A DNA stretch of 64,000 bases from Bacteroidota bacterium (GTDB lineage Bacteria; Bacteroidota; Bacteroidia; AKYH767-A; OLB10): assembly GCA_016721435.1 (NCBI GenBank), contig JADKIC010000004.1, positions 1-64,000 of the forward strand, read 5' to 3'. Shown in pieces: positions 50,521 to 61,338 of the stretch (position 1 is its first letter; each line of letters opens with the position of its first letter). Under the pieces are notes generated by a model. It saw only the letters and a list, made by a program, of their open reading frames with translations, was not told the origin of the DNA and did no database searches. A program made the position numbers and the translations under genes.

Positions 50521-50745
50521 TAGAAGAAATATCTGTCTCCGTTCTGACGTTATTTCTTTCCTGTCTTCTTCGGAGAACTTACTCTGAGGATAATAAAGAA
50601 CTCTTCGGATTTTAATTTTGATTGTCACCCTGCGGAAGTCAGGAAGTTATTCGTGTTGGAAAATGTTTGATGCGTGAACAGGAAGCGATTATTATTTTGT
50701 AAAGTGCTTTTTTAAAGAATCCTGATACAAGTGGTTGTTTTTAAC

Positions 50746-50777
50746 TTGAAAAAGGACCAGTGTATTTTGTACATTTG
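50746..50777 (+). promoter_or_regulatory. Bacteroidota-type promoter of the Rel gene
   Basis: TTG (50746-50748), a 21-base spacer and TACATTTG (50770-50777) fit TTG / TAnnTTTG, but the element ends only five bases before the ATG, so the transcript would be nearly leaderless. Confidence 0.5.
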
Positions 50778-50782
50778 TATCA

Positions 50783-53032
50783 ATGTCAGATGCGAATCAA
50801 CCCATATTAAAAGCAGATACGAGTGAGGATCCGATTGTGTTGGATCCGGAAGGTGAAAAGAAGGAGATTCTGAAGCGTTACAGGGCTTTGTTAAAAGCTT
50901 GTAAGCCGAATGTAGATAAGAGTGAACGTAAGCTCATCCGAAAGGCTTTTGATTTATCGCTGGAAGCGCACAAGGATATGCGTCGTAAAAGTGGTGAGCC
51001 GTATATTTTCCATCCCATAGCCGTTGCCATGATCGCAGCGGAGGAAATTGGTCTTGGGGAACTCTCCATCGTTTGCGCCTTGTTACATGATGTGGTTGAG
51101 GATACGCAGTATTCATTGGAAGATATCGAGCGACTCTTTAACAAGAAGGTGGCCGGTATCGTGGATGGGCTCACCAAAATTTCCGGCGTCTTTGACCATA
51201 CCTCTTCCCTGCAAGCGGAGAATTTCCGGAAGATGCTGCTCACGCTGAGTGATGATGTGCGTGTCATCCTGATCAAAATTGCCGATCGCCTGCACAATAT
51301 GAGGACCTTAGGTTCAATGCCGAAAGATAAGCAACTGAAGATCGCCTCTGAAACAGCCTATCTCTATGCTCCGCTGGCACATCGGATGGGATTGTATTCC
51401 ATAAAAAATGAACTCGACGACCTTGCATTAAAATATACCGAGCCGGAAGTTTTTAAAACCATTGCCTTGAAATTGCAACAGAGTAAGAAGGAACGGGAAA
51501 AATTTATTCAGGAGTTTACAAAACCGATCCGTGAAGAGTTGGACAAGGAAGGTTTTAAGTATGATATCAAAGGAAGACCTAAGTCGATCAACTCCATCTG
51601 GACAAAAATGAAAAAGCAGGAGGTCTCTTTTGAAGAAGTCTATGACCTTTTTGCTATTCGGATTATTGTTGATACGCCCTACGAGAGAGAGAAAGCAGAT
51701 TGCTGGAAAGTATATTCGGTAGTCACAGATTATTTTACACCAAATCCTGATCGTTTGCGGGACTGGATCAGTACTCCCAAAGTGAATGGGTACGAATCCT
51801 TACATACTACGGTGATGAGTAAGGAAGGGAAGTGGGTGGAAGTGCAGATTCGCACGAAGCGAATGGATGAAATTGCGGAGAAAGGTTATGCGGCACACTG
51901 GAAATACAAGGAGTCGAGTCAGGAAAGTGCGATCGATGAATGGATTTCCCGCATCAGAGATTTGCTGGATAATAGTGAATCCAATGCCCTCGATTTCATT
52001 GATGATTTCAAATTAAATTTATTTGCGGATGAGATTTTTGTATTTACTCCTTCCGGAGAGATCAAGACCTTGCCTGTCGGAAGTACAGCATTGGATTTTG
52101 CGTTTGAAATTCATTCCGATATCGGTACGAAATGTATAGGTGCGAAAATTAATCATCGGTTGGTGTCGATCAGTCATCAATTGAAGAGTGGAGATCAGGT
52201 GGAAGTGCTGACCTCTTCAAAACAGTTTCCCAAGGATGATTGGTTGGGGTATGTAGTTACCGCTAAGGCGAAGTCTAAAATTAAAACCGCTTTAAAGGAA
52301 GAGAAACGCAAGTTGGCGGAAATGGGTAAGGATGTTTTTGAACGGAAGATGAAGAGTCTGAAGATGAATAACAAGCCTTATAATGTGAATGAGCTCTTGT
52401 TGTTTTATAAAGTATCCAACCTGACAGATTTCTATCACCGTATCGGACTAGAAGCCATCGACCTTAAAAATTTACGTGACTTCTTCGATCATAAAGAACA
52501 AGGCACGTTGAAATTACCGGAGAAATCCGATAAGCAAAATTTTGACGATCTGGTTAAAACGATTCGCGGCAAAAGTGATATGCTTGTGATCGGTGAAGGA
52601 ATTGATAAAATAGATTATAAATTATCACCTTGTTGTAATCCGATTCCGGGAGATGAAGTGTTTGGATTTATTACCATCAACGAAGGCATTAAAATTCATC
52701 GTACCAATTGTCCGAATGCTATTCAGTTGATGTCGAACTATGCTTACAGAATTGTAAAAGCCCGCTGGTTCGGACAACAGCAGATCGCCTTCCTGGTGGG
52801 AATCAAAATAAATGGAATGGACGATGTGGGTGTCGTCAGTAATATCACGAAGATTATTTCTTCGGAACTGAAAGTAAATATTCGTTCCCTGAACATTGAA
52901 AGTACTGATGGACTCTTTGAAGGAACCATCATGCTTTTCGTACACGATACGGAACATTTAAAAGTACTGATGAAAAAATTAGTGAAGTTACCGGGTATAC
53001 TTTCTGTAACACGTATCGATTCCAAAGCATGA
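50783..53032 (+). CDS. rel: Bifunctional (p)ppGpp synthetase/hydrolase
   Basis: The stringent-response enzyme, 749 residues, intact. Domains in order: HD hydrolase (about residues 70-210) with PYIFHPIAVAMIAAEE, CALLHDVVEDTQYS and IKIADRLHNMRTLG; RelA/SpoT synthetase (about 250-370) with RPKSINSIWTKMKKQ, DLFAIRIIVDT and NGYESLHTTVM; TGS (about 410-470) with IFVFTPSGEIKTLPVGSTALDF; zinc-finger region LSPCCNPIPGDEVFGF; and a C-terminal ACT domain. The HDxxED motif is complete, so hydrolase activity is expected. Named RelA, SpoT or Rel in different genomes. The stop overlaps the start of the Fur family gene (ATGA). Confidence 0.95.
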   Translation: MSDANQPILKADTSEDPIVLDPEGEKKEILKRYRALLKACKPNVDKSERKLIRKAFDLSLEAHKDMRRKSGEPYIFHPIAVAMIAAEEIGLGELSIVCALLHDVVEDTQYSLEDIERLFNKKVAGIVDGLTKISGVFDHTSSLQAENFRKMLLTLSDDVRVILIKIADRLHNMRTLGSMPKDKQLKIASETAYLYAPLAHRMGLYSIKNELDDLALKYTEPEVFKTIALKLQQSKKEREKFIQEFTKPIREELDKEGFKYDIKGRPKSINSIWTKMKKQEVSFEEVYDLFAIRIIVDTPYEREKADCWKVYSVVTDYFTPNPDRLRDWISTPKVNGYESLHTTVMSKEGKWVEVQIRTKRMDEIAEKGYAAHWKYKESSQESAIDEWISRIRDLLDNSESNALDFIDDFKLNLFADEIFVFTPSGEIKTLPVGSTALDFAFEIHSDIGTKCIGAKINHRLVSISHQLKSGDQVEVLTSSKQFPKDDWLGYVVTAKAKSKIKTALKEEKRKLAEMGKDVFERKMKSLKMNNKPYNVNELLLFYKVSNLTDFYHRIGLEAIDLKNLRDFFDHKEQGTLKLPEKSDKQNFDDLVKTIRGKSDMLVIGEGIDKIDYKLSPCCNPIPGDEVFGFITINEGIKIHRTNCPNAIQLMSNYAYRIVKARWFGQQQIAFLVGIKINGMDDVGVVSNITKIISSELKVNIRSLNIESTDGLFEGTIMLFVHDTEHLKVLMKKLVKLPGILSVTRIDSKA

Positions 53033-53550
53033 ATAAATTAAATTCAAGTCGTATGGTTCAAAATGATTTAATAGAAAAGGTGCAAGAGGTGTTTACGGCT
53101 TATCTTGAAAAAATGAATCTGCGAAAAACACAGGAGCGTTTTGCCATCCTCAAAGAAGTATATGAAATAGAAGATCACTTTGATATTGAGTCGTTGTTTC
53201 TGCAAATGAAAACGAAAAAATATCAGGTGAGCCGCGCTACACTTTACAATACGATCGAGCATTTATTGGCCTGTGATCTCGTGACGAAGCATCAGTTTGG
53301 AAAGAACCTGGCCTTGTTTGAAAAATCTTATGCTTACAAGCAGCACGACCATCTCATCTGCCTCGATTGCGACAAGGTCCTCGAGTTTTGCGATCCGCGA
53401 ATTGAACAAATTCAATCGATGATGGGACAAATCCTTGACTTTCAAGTGGTACAGCATAGTTTAAATTTATATGGCAAGTGCAAAAAACTGGCAAACAATG
53501 GGAAATGTGAGCATCAGACTAAGAAAAAACAAATAACTTTGACACGATAA
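53029..53550 (+). CDS. Fur family transcriptional regulator
   Basis: A 173-residue metal-dependent repressor. The winged-helix domain has LRKTQERFAILKEVYEIEDHFDIESL and KYQVSRATLYNTIEHLLACDLV in two stretches; the metal-binding domain has KQHDHLICLDCDKVLEF (HxHxxCxxC). The C-terminal GKCKKLANNGKC supplies further cysteines. Which metal or signal it senses (Fur, Zur, PerR) cannot be said. ATG 53029 overlaps the Rel stop codon; a second ATG at 53053 is possible. A STAS gene follows 12 bases later. Confidence 0.9.
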   Translation: MNKLNSSRMVQNDLIEKVQEVFTAYLEKMNLRKTQERFAILKEVYEIEDHFDIESLFLQMKTKKYQVSRATLYNTIEHLLACDLVTKHQFGKNLALFEKSYAYKQHDHLICLDCDKVLEFCDPRIEQIQSMMGQILDFQVVQHSLNLYGKCKKLANNGKCEHQTKKKQITLTR

Positions 53551-53562
53551 GGAAACAAAACT

Positions 53563-53910
53563 ATGGAGTTCGAATTTAAGATTACTGAAAAAGATAAATA
53601 TGCATTGATCAGTCTGAAAGGGAATTTGATCGAGAAGAATCAGGCCAATGATTTAATGGACGAGATTAATTTATTGTCGGAAAAGGATGGTAGTAATTTC
53701 ATCATCAATCTCACTGATTTCAAATACATGAACAGTACAGGTCTCAATGTCTTGTTGGGCATTTTATCGAAAGCAAGAAAGTCAGGTGGCGAAGCGGTAA
53801 TTTGTGCCGTTCCCGAAAAAATTAAAACGTTATTGGTAATTACAAAATTAATCAATGTTTTTTCTGTTGTCGATAACGAAGAACTGGCTGCTAAAGCCTT
53901 TAGTAATTAA
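53563..53910 (+). CDS. STAS domain anti-sigma factor antagonist-like protein
   Basis: A 115-residue single-domain protein with the STAS core: LISLKGNLIEKNQANDLMDEI and INLTDFKYMNSTGLNVLLGILSKARKSGGEAVICAV in stretches, in which the serine of MNSTGLNVL is the usual phosphorylation site. Such proteins switch anti-sigma factors or signalling enzymes. It lies between the Fur family gene and purA on the same strand and may share their transcript. Partner kinase unknown. Confidence 0.88.
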   Translation: MEFEFKITEKDKYALISLKGNLIEKNQANDLMDEINLLSEKDGSNFIINLTDFKYMNSTGLNVLLGILSKARKSGGEAVICAVPEKIKTLLVITKLINVFSVVDNEELAAKAFSN

Positions 53911-53971
53911 TTCTAAAAAATAATCTACAGGTAAACTGCCTTTGATGCAGGATACTTTTATTTTGAATACG

Positions 53972-55249
53972 ATGAAAGCTGATGTATTGTTGGGCCTGCA
54001 ATGGGGCGACGAAGGTAAAGGTAAGGTAGTGGATGTGCTGACTCCGCGTTATGACGTCATTGCGCGTTTTCAGGGTGGACCAAACGCCGGACATACACTC
54101 GAATTTGAAGGGATAAAACATGTCTTGCATACCATTCCCTCAGGGATATTCCATCCCGGAAAAGTTAATGTGATCGGCAATGGAGTCGTAATTGATCCTG
54201 TTGTTTTCAAAAAAGAAATTGATGCCTTGGCGCAACGTGGTGTGGATGTGAAGAAGAATTTATTCATCTCCAGAAAAGCGCATCTTATTCTACCCACTCA
54301 TCGCCTGCTCGACGCCGCTTCAGAAGCTTCCAAGGGAACAGCGAAGATCGGTTCTACGCTGAAAGGTATCGGTCCAGCCTATATGGATAAAACCGGACGC
54401 AATGGTTTGCGTATTGGTGATCTGGAGCATCCGCAGTTTCGTAAAATGTATGATACCTTAGTGGCAAAGCACACGGAATTGCTCGCGCATTATGAGTACG
54501 ATTATAATCTGGAGGATTTGGAGCCGGCATTTTTTGAAGGCGTAGAATTGATAAAACAACTGAAGCTCATCGATAGCGAATACCGTCTGAATCAATATCT
54601 CGACGAAGGAAAAGCGATTTTAGCAGAAGGTGCACAAGGTTCCTTACTTGATATTGATTTCGGTTCCTATCCTTTTGTTACTTCTTCGCATACCATCACC
54701 GCCGGGACATGTATAGGTCTGGGATTGGCGCCCGGTAAAATAGGAGAGGTGTACGGAATATTTAAGGCCTATTGCACCCGTGTAGGCAGTGGTCCCTTTC
54801 CAACCGAGCTGAACGATGCAACCGGTGAAGAACTTCGTGCAAAAGGACATGAATTCGGAGCGACTACGGGTCGTCCGCGGCGTTGTGGTTGGTTAGATCT
54901 GCCGGCGCTCAAGTATGCGATTATGCTGAACGGAGTCACTCAGCTTATCATGATGAAGTCGGATGTATTGAGTGGCTTTGATAAAATAAAAGTCTGTACA
55001 CAGTATAAATACAGAGGTGAAATCATTGATCATGTACCTTACGATGTGGTGAATGAAGAAATTGTTCCTGTTTACGAAGAGATGAAAGGCTGGAGTGAAG
55101 ACCTCATGGTGATCAACGATGCGGAACAATTGCCTGCTGCACTTTTATCCTATATTGATTATATTGAGCAAGCCACAGGATTACCCATCACCATTGTTTC
55201 TGTAGGGCCGGACCGCAAGCAAACCTTGATTCGTAAAGTGGTGGCATGA
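53972..55249 (+). CDS. purA: Adenylosuccinate synthetase
   Basis: Joins IMP and aspartate with GTP in AMP synthesis. 425 residues from the preferred start ATG 53972 (MKADVLLGLQWGDEGKGKVVD, shown in part), which puts the P-loop-like GDEGKGK at its normal position; ATG 53945 would add nine residues. Further motifs: GGPNAGHTLEF with the catalytic His, GIGPAYMDKTGRNGLR, EGAQGSLLDIDFGSYPFVTSS, GVYGIFKAY-like VYGIFKAYCTRVGSGPFPTEL and GRPRRCGWLDLPALKYA. Intact and of normal length. Confidence 0.96.
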   Translation: MKADVLLGLQWGDEGKGKVVDVLTPRYDVIARFQGGPNAGHTLEFEGIKHVLHTIPSGIFHPGKVNVIGNGVVIDPVVFKKEIDALAQRGVDVKKNLFISRKAHLILPTHRLLDAASEASKGTAKIGSTLKGIGPAYMDKTGRNGLRIGDLEHPQFRKMYDTLVAKHTELLAHYEYDYNLEDLEPAFFEGVELIKQLKLIDSEYRLNQYLDEGKAILAEGAQGSLLDIDFGSYPFVTSSHTITAGTCIGLGLAPGKIGEVYGIFKAYCTRVGSGPFPTELNDATGEELRAKGHEFGATTGRPRRCGWLDLPALKYAIMLNGVTQLIMMKSDVLSGFDKIKVCTQYKYRGEIIDHVPYDVVNEEIVPVYEEMKGWSEDLMVINDAEQLPAALLSYIDYIEQATGLPITIVSVGPDRKQTLIRKVVA

Positions 55250-55432
55250 TGAGTAGAGCGATCGATGATTGCTTGAGCCTCCTCTTTCTGAAATTTAAAA
55301 GAAGGAATTATTTTCTTGTCCACGTAGTTGTAGCTCCTCTTTAAATGTTGAATACTTCTAAAGTCTCATTGTTGCTGACCGGTAAAACTTATTTTATTGG
55401 CGAACTTTGGCAATGCTTACCGGCTTTTCATA

Positions 55433-56985
55433 GTGGGAAAGAAGCTTGCTTTGTCTTTATTCCATATCGTTTTAATTTCATGTTTCTACTCGTTCATGTT
55501 GCCGCAACAGGTTTGTGCGCAGGATAAGAAGCAGATTGAAATCGTTCAGGCCGGGAGCCTGGAAGGAGGGAAGGGGAATGGAGTGGAAGTACGGAGGTTA
55601 ATCGGAGATGTCATCTTCAAACAGGAAGATACTTATATGTACTGTGACAGTGCTTTTTTTATGAGATTACAAACAGCATCGATGCCTATGGTTCCATTCG
55701 TATTGAAGGACCCAAGGTAAAGTTATATGGAGATGTATTGCACTACAATGGCAACCTCAGTAAAGCAGATATTACAGGCAAGACAGTTCGGTTGACCGAT
55801 GGCAAGATGGATCTGACCACTACGGCCATGCAATATGATTTGGAAAAGGATATTGGAGAGTACCAAACGGGAGGGAAGGTGGTGGACAAAGACAATGTGC
55901 TCACCAGTAAGAAAGGGTATTATTATTCGAATGATCGCATCGTATTTTTCAAAGACAGTGTCGTACTGACTAATCCAAAATATGTGATGAAGTCCGATAC
56001 GCTCAAGTACAATACCTCCAATTCCACCGCTTATTTTTTCGGACCAACGCATATCAACAGTACCGGCACCGACAGTTCACATATTTATTGTGAAGACGGC
56101 TGGTACAATACCGAAACGGAGAAGTCGAGGTTTACTAAAAACGCGTACATTGAATCGAAGGTCAATCGCATCAGTGGAGATAGTCTATTGTATGATCGAA
56201 TTACCCGCATCGGACGCGCCTGGAGCCATGTGGCATTAACCGATACCGTCGAGAAAATCATCATCTCCGGTGACTATGCTTACTTGAATGAATTCAACGG
56301 AAATTCTTTTGTAACCGGCAGTAGTCTTTTAACGAAAGCCTTTGAAACCGATAGTCTCTTCATGCATGCCGATACGCTCTTTGCCATGCAGGATACAGCC
56401 ACCAAACAGAAGACCTATTTTGCTTAGCACCATGTCAGGTTATTCAAAACCGATTTGCAGGCGCAATGTGATTCGCTGGTATACAGTACAAGTGATTCCA
56501 CCATTTGGTTTTATACGGAGCCGATATTATGGAGCAATAAAAATCAAATGACAGCAGAGAAAATCGCGTTGGTTTTAAAGGGAAATAAAATCAACACCAT
56601 GCATCTCTACACCGGAGCCTTCATTGCCGGAATGGAAGATTCGCTGCGCTACAATCAGGTAAAGGGAAGAGACATGACCGGCTATTTTACCGACAACAAA
56701 CTCAGCACCATCGAAGTCACCGGCAACGGCCAATCCATTTATTATTTACGCAACAAAAAGCAACAACTCACCGGAGTCAATCAAGCCGATTGCAGTAATA
56801 TGATCATCTACCTCAAAGAAAATAAAATCGCCAAAATCTCCCTCCTAAAAACCCCTGACGCCACCCTTTTCCCCGTCAAAGAAACCGACCCGCTCCAACT
56901 CCGCCTCAAAGACTTTAGCTGGAAAGGACATCTCCAACCCCTCCGGATGCTGGATATATTCAACTGGCCGGAAGAAGGGAATTGA
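55433..56985 (+). CDS. OstA/LptA-like secreted protein (frameshifted)
   Basis: About 518 residues with a signal peptide (VGKKLALSLFHIVLISCFYS... ending VCAQ) from GTG 55433; TTG 55397 is another possible start. The mature protein is built of repeated OstA/LptA-type beta strands (GDVIFKQEDTYMYCDSAFF, YQTGGKVVDKDNVLTSKKGYYY, SDTLKYNTSNSTAYFFG, GDSLLYDR), as in lipopolysaccharide-transport proteins. The frame changes near 55670 (joining IHDAYGSIRIEGPKVKLYGDVLHYN-like text) and near 56425 (KQKTYFAYHHVRLFKTDLQAQCDS, written here only as a guide). It may act in LPS export. The stop codon overlaps a short tandem repeat. Confidence 0.8.
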
Positions 56986-57002
56986 TGAATTGATGAATTG
57001 AT
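56979..57002. repeat. Three tandem copies of GAATTGAT
   Basis: Perfect 8-base repeats at 56979, 56987 and 56995, followed by a partial GAAT. The first copy contains the stop codon of the OstA-like gene (TGA, 56983-56985). Confidence 0.85.
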
Positions 57003-57370
57003 GAATGTTTTGAATGAATATAAACTCTTTGTTTTAGGAAAATTCCTCCGTGATTCTCAGTGACCTCAGTGGCTCAGTGGTGTAAAAGGACAAATTCTTC
57101 GAAGACGAAGATCTCTATGCAACTAAAATTTGATTAATTTTTACGGCAAACGGTTTACGCCTCAGTAATTAAATTCACCAGATAAGACCCCATTCACACG
57201 CATTCATCGGAATTTCTCCGTCAGATAGGCGCAGTTGCAGAATTGCTACTTGAAATTATTGTGATTTGTTATGATAAACCCCTGCTAGCCTTGAGTCGGT
57301 TTCGCCTATAAAACTCTATGAATTGATAAATTATTGTCCCAAAGCCTCAAAGCCGGAAGCCGTACGACAA
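57003..57370. other. Intergenic region, nothing recognised
   Basis: About 368 bases between the OstA-like gene and the convergent DUF4197 gene. I see no gene, RNA or clear hairpin here. Confidence 0.5.
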
Positions 57371-58084
57371 TTACTTCCCTCCAAAAACTTTTTTCAAAAT
57401 ATCACTCACCCTTGCTGCCGGATCTTTTCTGATTTTCGTTTCTTCTATGGCAACAAGTTTGAAAAGTCCTTCAATGGCACGTTGCGTCACGAAATCATCC
57501 AGACTTGGATTTACTTTTTTTACGAAGGGAACTTTGTTATACGTGCTGAATAGCGGATTCCAGTATTTTGTAATCTGAACTTTTTTCAGCGAAGCGGCAA
57601 TGACCGGTCTGAATTCCTTGCTGAGTTGGGCAGTGGTGCTTTTGCGAAGGTATTGGGTCGCTTCATCATCCTTTCCTTTGAGGATGGTGAGTCCGTCGTT
57701 GATGGTCATGGAGGTGATGGCGGAGAGGAAAATAGGGGCGGCTTTTTTTGCGGCATCTTCAGCAGCACGGTTCAGTTGTTTTTCAAATTCTTCTACCTGC
57801 CTTTTCATTCCCAGATTTACGAGTGTGGACCGCATATCACGCGCATCGCTGGGGAATGGAATTTTTATAAGATTGTTTTTATAAAAACCATCGGTTTTGG
57901 ATGCTTTAGTACTTGCATTTTTTGATCCGACATTGAGCGCTTCTTTTAATCCTTTGGTGATATCGGCATTCGATAATCCGCTGCCCAATGAGTTGTTGAC
58001 TGTATTCAGAATGTTATTGATGTCAATTTGTGCTTTTGAAAATAAACTCGAAAGCAGGAAGGCAAGTAACAGGAACTTTTTCAT
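57371..58084 (-). CDS. DUF4197 secreted protein
   Basis: An intact 237-residue protein from ATG 58084 (MKKFLLLAFLLSSLFSKAQ signal peptide); an ATG six codons upstream is possible. The mature part is mainly helical and shows the DUF4197 pattern: LSNADITKGLKEALNVG, KIPFPSDARDMRSTLVNLG, LNRAAEDAAKKAAPIF, ITSMTINDGLTILKGKDDEATQYLRKST (in stretches) and a C-terminal LFKLVAIEETKIRKDP. Periplasmic location expected. Function not known. Isolated gene; the 312 bases upstream hold nothing I recognise. Confidence 0.85.
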   Translation of the reverse strand: MKKFLLLAFLLSSLFSKAQIDINNILNTVNNSLGSGLSNADITKGLKEALNVGSKNASTKASKTDGFYKNNLIKIPFPSDARDMRSTLVNLGMKRQVEEFEKQLNRAAEDAAKKAAPIFLSAITSMTINDGLTILKGKDDEATQYLRKSTTAQLSKEFRPVIAASLKKVQITKYWNPLFSTYNKVPFVKKVNPSLDDFVTQRAIEGLFKLVAIEETKIRKDPAARVSDILKKVFGGK

Positions 58085-58396
58085 AAGACAGGTGTTTTTC
58101 ATCGCGGAGTCAAATATATTGCCAAATGTAATTGTTATACGGTTGATACATTACTCCAAATCATTCTTTCTTCATTTGAAATTTATAGGAATGGGCTTCC
58201 CGACTCCCTATGAATCATCTGATATTTTGTATTTTCACAAACTTGGAAATTTGAATGATCCGCCCAATCAAAAGGGAAGGAAGAAAGATTAAAATCCTCT
58301 GCATTAACGAGAATTAAACTTAGACTTCATCCTTTTAAATACGGGGAAAATAAGAAGCCTGTCATTGCTCAAATCTAAATGCTATTGTGATAAATT

Positions 58397-59638
58397 ATGC
58401 TTGTTGAAATTATTACCATCGGGGATGAATTGTTAATCGGTCAGATTGTGGATACGAACTCGGCCTGGATTGGTCAGCAGTTGAACGCGATCGGATTCAA
58501 GGTGCATCAGATTACTACGGTGTCGGATCAGCGGGAGCATATCCTCACAGCTTTTAAGGAAGCGTCGCAGCGGGTACAGGTGGTGTTGATTACCGGTGGG
58601 CTGGGTCCGACAAGGATGATCTGACCAAGGATTGTCTCTGTGAATATTTTAATGTGCCCCTGCAATTCAATGAGGAGGCCTACATGGATGTGGAACATTT
58701 GTTTAAAATCCGTGGTCGCGAAGTTACTCCTGTCAATCGCTTGCAGGCTGAACTACCTGCCAATGCCCGATTGCTCAGTAATAAGGTAGGTACAGCTCCG
58801 GGGATGTGGTTCGATGAGGGTGGTGTAGTTTATGTTTCGATGCCCGGTGTTCCCTATGAAATGAAGTATCTGATTGAAAAGGAAGTCTTGCCCCGCTTGA
58901 AGAGGAAGTATGAGGCTCCGTTTATTATGCATAGGACTATTCTCACGCAAGGAATTGGGGAGGTTTTTTGTCGGATTTGATTTCGGATTTTGAAGATGCA
59001 TTGCCTTCTTGTGTGAAGTTAGCTTATCTACCTTCTGCCGGTATGGTGCGTCTGCGCCTGAGTGCTTCGGGTGAGGAACAGTTTATCCGGACAGAGATGG
59101 ATCGGTTAGTGGCCGATCTATCCCAAAAAATCCGGCAGTTTAAATTTGGAATGGATGATGATACCATCGAAGAGGTGCTCGGTAAGTTGCTGTTGAAAAA
59201 GGCCTGACGATCTCTACCGCTAAGAAAGTTGTACCGGGGAATGTCGCTCATCTGCTGACTTCTGTTCCCGGTTCTTCGGCCTGGTATATCGGATCCACTG
59301 TTACTTACTCCTATAAAAGTAAGACCGATATTTTAGGTGTCCCAACCGATCTGATGCTGAAGCATGGTGCGGTGAGTGAAGAAGTGGTGCTTTCCATGGC
59401 CGAAAGTGTGAAAAAGAAATTCTCGACCGATTGTGCTATAGCCACTTCAGGGGTAGCAGGTCCTGGTGGTGGTACGCCCGATAAACCGGTGGGAACCGTG
59501 TGGATTGGAATAAGTTTACCCGGAAAGACCTTCGCCAAAAAAGTTCTTCTTGGAGATAATCGATTGAGAACGATACAAGTAGCTTCGGAAACCGCATTAA
59601 ATATGTTACGTAAGGCAGTTCTTACCGAAGACTTGTGA
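58397..59638 (+). CDS. cinA: CinA-like competence/damage protein, nicotinamide-nucleotide amidase type (frameshifted)
   Basis: About 414 residues over at least three frame breaks (near 58610, 58970 and 59205-59250). The N-terminal molybdopterin-binding-like domain has MLVEIITIGDELLIGQIVDTNSAW, VVLITGGLGPT and GTAPGMWFDEGG, VSMPGVPYEM (in stretches). The C-terminal amidase domain has HLLTSVPGSSAWYIG, TSGVAGPGGGTPDKPVGTVW and the start LTISTA; the catalytic ESCTGG segment is scrambled by indels but ESCTG can be read in a neighbouring frame at about 59225. The enzyme deamidates NMN in pyridine nucleotide recycling. Upstream of rpmB. Confidence 0.88.
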
Positions 59639-59661
59639 GAAATTGTTTTTATGTATCTTTG
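59633..59661 (+). promoter_or_regulatory. Bacteroidota-type promoter of rpmB
   Basis: TTG (59633-59635), an 18-base spacer and TATCTTTG (59654-59661), the same -7 element as before rpmH and rpmG, 20 bases before the start codon. It overlaps the end of cinA. Confidence 0.75.
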
Positions 59662-59681
59662 CCCTCCCAATAAGAATAGTC

Positions 59682-59915
59682 ATGTCTAAGATTTGCGATC
59701 TCACCGGAAAACACTCCATCTCCGGAAATAATGTAAGCCACTCGAACCGTAAAACGCGTCGTAAGTTCCATCCGAACCTGCAAACGAAGAAGTTTTTCAT
59801 GCCTGAAACAGGTGAGTGGATCACCCTTAAAGTGAGCACCTCTGCGCTGCGTACTATCGATAAAATCGGTGTTACGGAAGCCATCACCCGTGCTATCGTT
59901 AAAGGTCGCCTTTAA
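59682..59915 (+). CDS. rpmB: 50S ribosomal protein L28
   Basis: A 77-residue ribosomal protein starting MSKICDLTGKHSISGNNVSHSNRKTRRKFHPNLQ (shown here in two parts: ICDLTGK and SHSNRKTRRKFHPNLQ), followed by STSALRTIDKIGV and ending IVKGRL. These are the standard L28 features. Start ATG 59682; codons upstream in frame belong to the promoter region. In many Bacteroidota L28 is next to L33, DUF4295 and FtsY genes; here an aminopeptidase gene is inserted between L28 and L33. Confidence 0.96.
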   Translation: MSKICDLTGKHSISGNNVSHSNRKTRRKFHPNLQTKKFFMPETGEWITLKVSTSALRTIDKIGVTEAITRAIVKGRL

Positions 59916-59969
59916 AATAAATTACTTCGGTATTACAACCGGTAAACTGCTCATGGTTATATTTGAACT

Positions 59970-61338
59970 ATGATACGCGGTCTACCGGTTTTCTTTTTCT
60001 GCTCCTGAGTTTCGGGGCGCAGGGGCAATGGGACGATACGGATCGTCTCCCGAAAGAATTCCATCAGCGAAAGAGAGCGGCCTTGCGGGAAATATTGCCG
60101 CCCAAAAGTGTCGCCGTTTTTTTTGCAAATCCTATCCGCAATCGCAGCAATGATGTCGACTTTCAATTCAGTCAGGATCCCAATTTCTATTATCTCAGTG
60201 GCTACACGGAACCCAATGCAGTGCTGGTTATTTTCAAGGAGGACCGCAACTTTGATGGTGTGAATACCAATGAACTTTTGTTTGTGCAGGACCGTGATGC
60301 GAAGAAGGAAATCTGGACCGGAAAGCGTTTAGGTGTAGAGGGGGCTAAGTCGATGCTGGGTTTCAGATCAGTGTACACGGGAATAGAGTGGAAGGAATTT
60401 GGCATCAACTGGACTTCGTTAAATGAAATATTTACCATATATCCCGATCAGCCCAATGCTTCAAGGTCGAGAAAGCTGATCTTTCTGATCTCGTGAATTA
60501 TTTCAAAGAGGCTGTGGAAAATGTGAAAGACAATGTCAACGCCTCTTCTCTTCATAAATACATGGCGCAATTGCGGGAAAAGAAAGATCCGGAAGAGATA
60601 GTTCTTCTGCAAAAAGCGATGGATATGACCACCGATGGTTTCCGGGAGATGATCCGTGAGTTGTCGCCGGGGATGTCAGAGTATCAGGCGCAGGCGATTG
60701 TAGAATATCATGCTAAGAAAGGCGGCTCGGAATACATGGGTTATCCTTCCATCTGCGGAGGCGGCGCCAATTCCTGCGTGTTGCATTATACGTACAACAG
60801 AAAGAAACTCGATGCAAAAGAGTTGTTGCTGGTAGATATGGGTGCCGAATACCACGGCTATACCGCTGATATCACACGTACCTTGCCGGTAGATGGTAAA
60901 TTTTCTCAGGAGGAAACGATGATTTACAATTTGGTTCTTGCTGCACAAAATGCCGGTATCGATCAATGCAGGAAGGGAAAGGGTTTCAGAGATGCACATC
61001 ATGCCGCCTATGAAGTTATTGGGAAAGGACTGGTGGAGTTGGGAATTATTAAAGAAATCAATGAGGCGAATAAATATTTCATGCATGGTACTTCCCATTA
61101 TCTGGGGTTGGATGTACATGATGCTGGAACATTTACTGCTTTGCAATCCGGTGTAGTGATGACGGTGGAGCCGGGGATTTATATTGCTGAAGGTTCTCCC
61201 TGCGACCGAAAATGGTGGGGAATTGGTGTTCGGATTGAAGATGATATTCTCGTTACTGAAAGCGCACCCATCATTATGACAGCCGCCTTACCCAGGACCA
61301 TCCACGAACTGGAAAGATTGATGGCTGAAGATTTCTAG
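59970..61338 (+). CDS. M24B Xaa-Pro aminopeptidase, secreted form (frameshifted)
   Basis: Removes N-terminal residues before proline; about 456 residues. ATG 59970 reads MIRGLPVFFF and, after a T-run shift, LLLSFGAQGQ, a signal peptide. The N-terminal domain has FQFSQDPNFYYLSGYTEPNAV. The frame shifts near 60490. The catalytic pita-bread domain has the metal ligands in LLVDMGAEYHGYTADITRTLP (two Asp), GTSHYLGLDVHD (His), VMTVEPGIYI (Glu) and GVRIEDDILVT (Glu), all present. Stands between rpmB and rpmG. The signal peptide implies a periplasmic or secreted enzyme. Confidence 0.9.

Noticed and set aside
50212..50523. A 103-residue open frame after dnaN.
   Set aside because: It covers the dnaN terminator, the heptamer array and the REP-like hairpin, which explain its composition.
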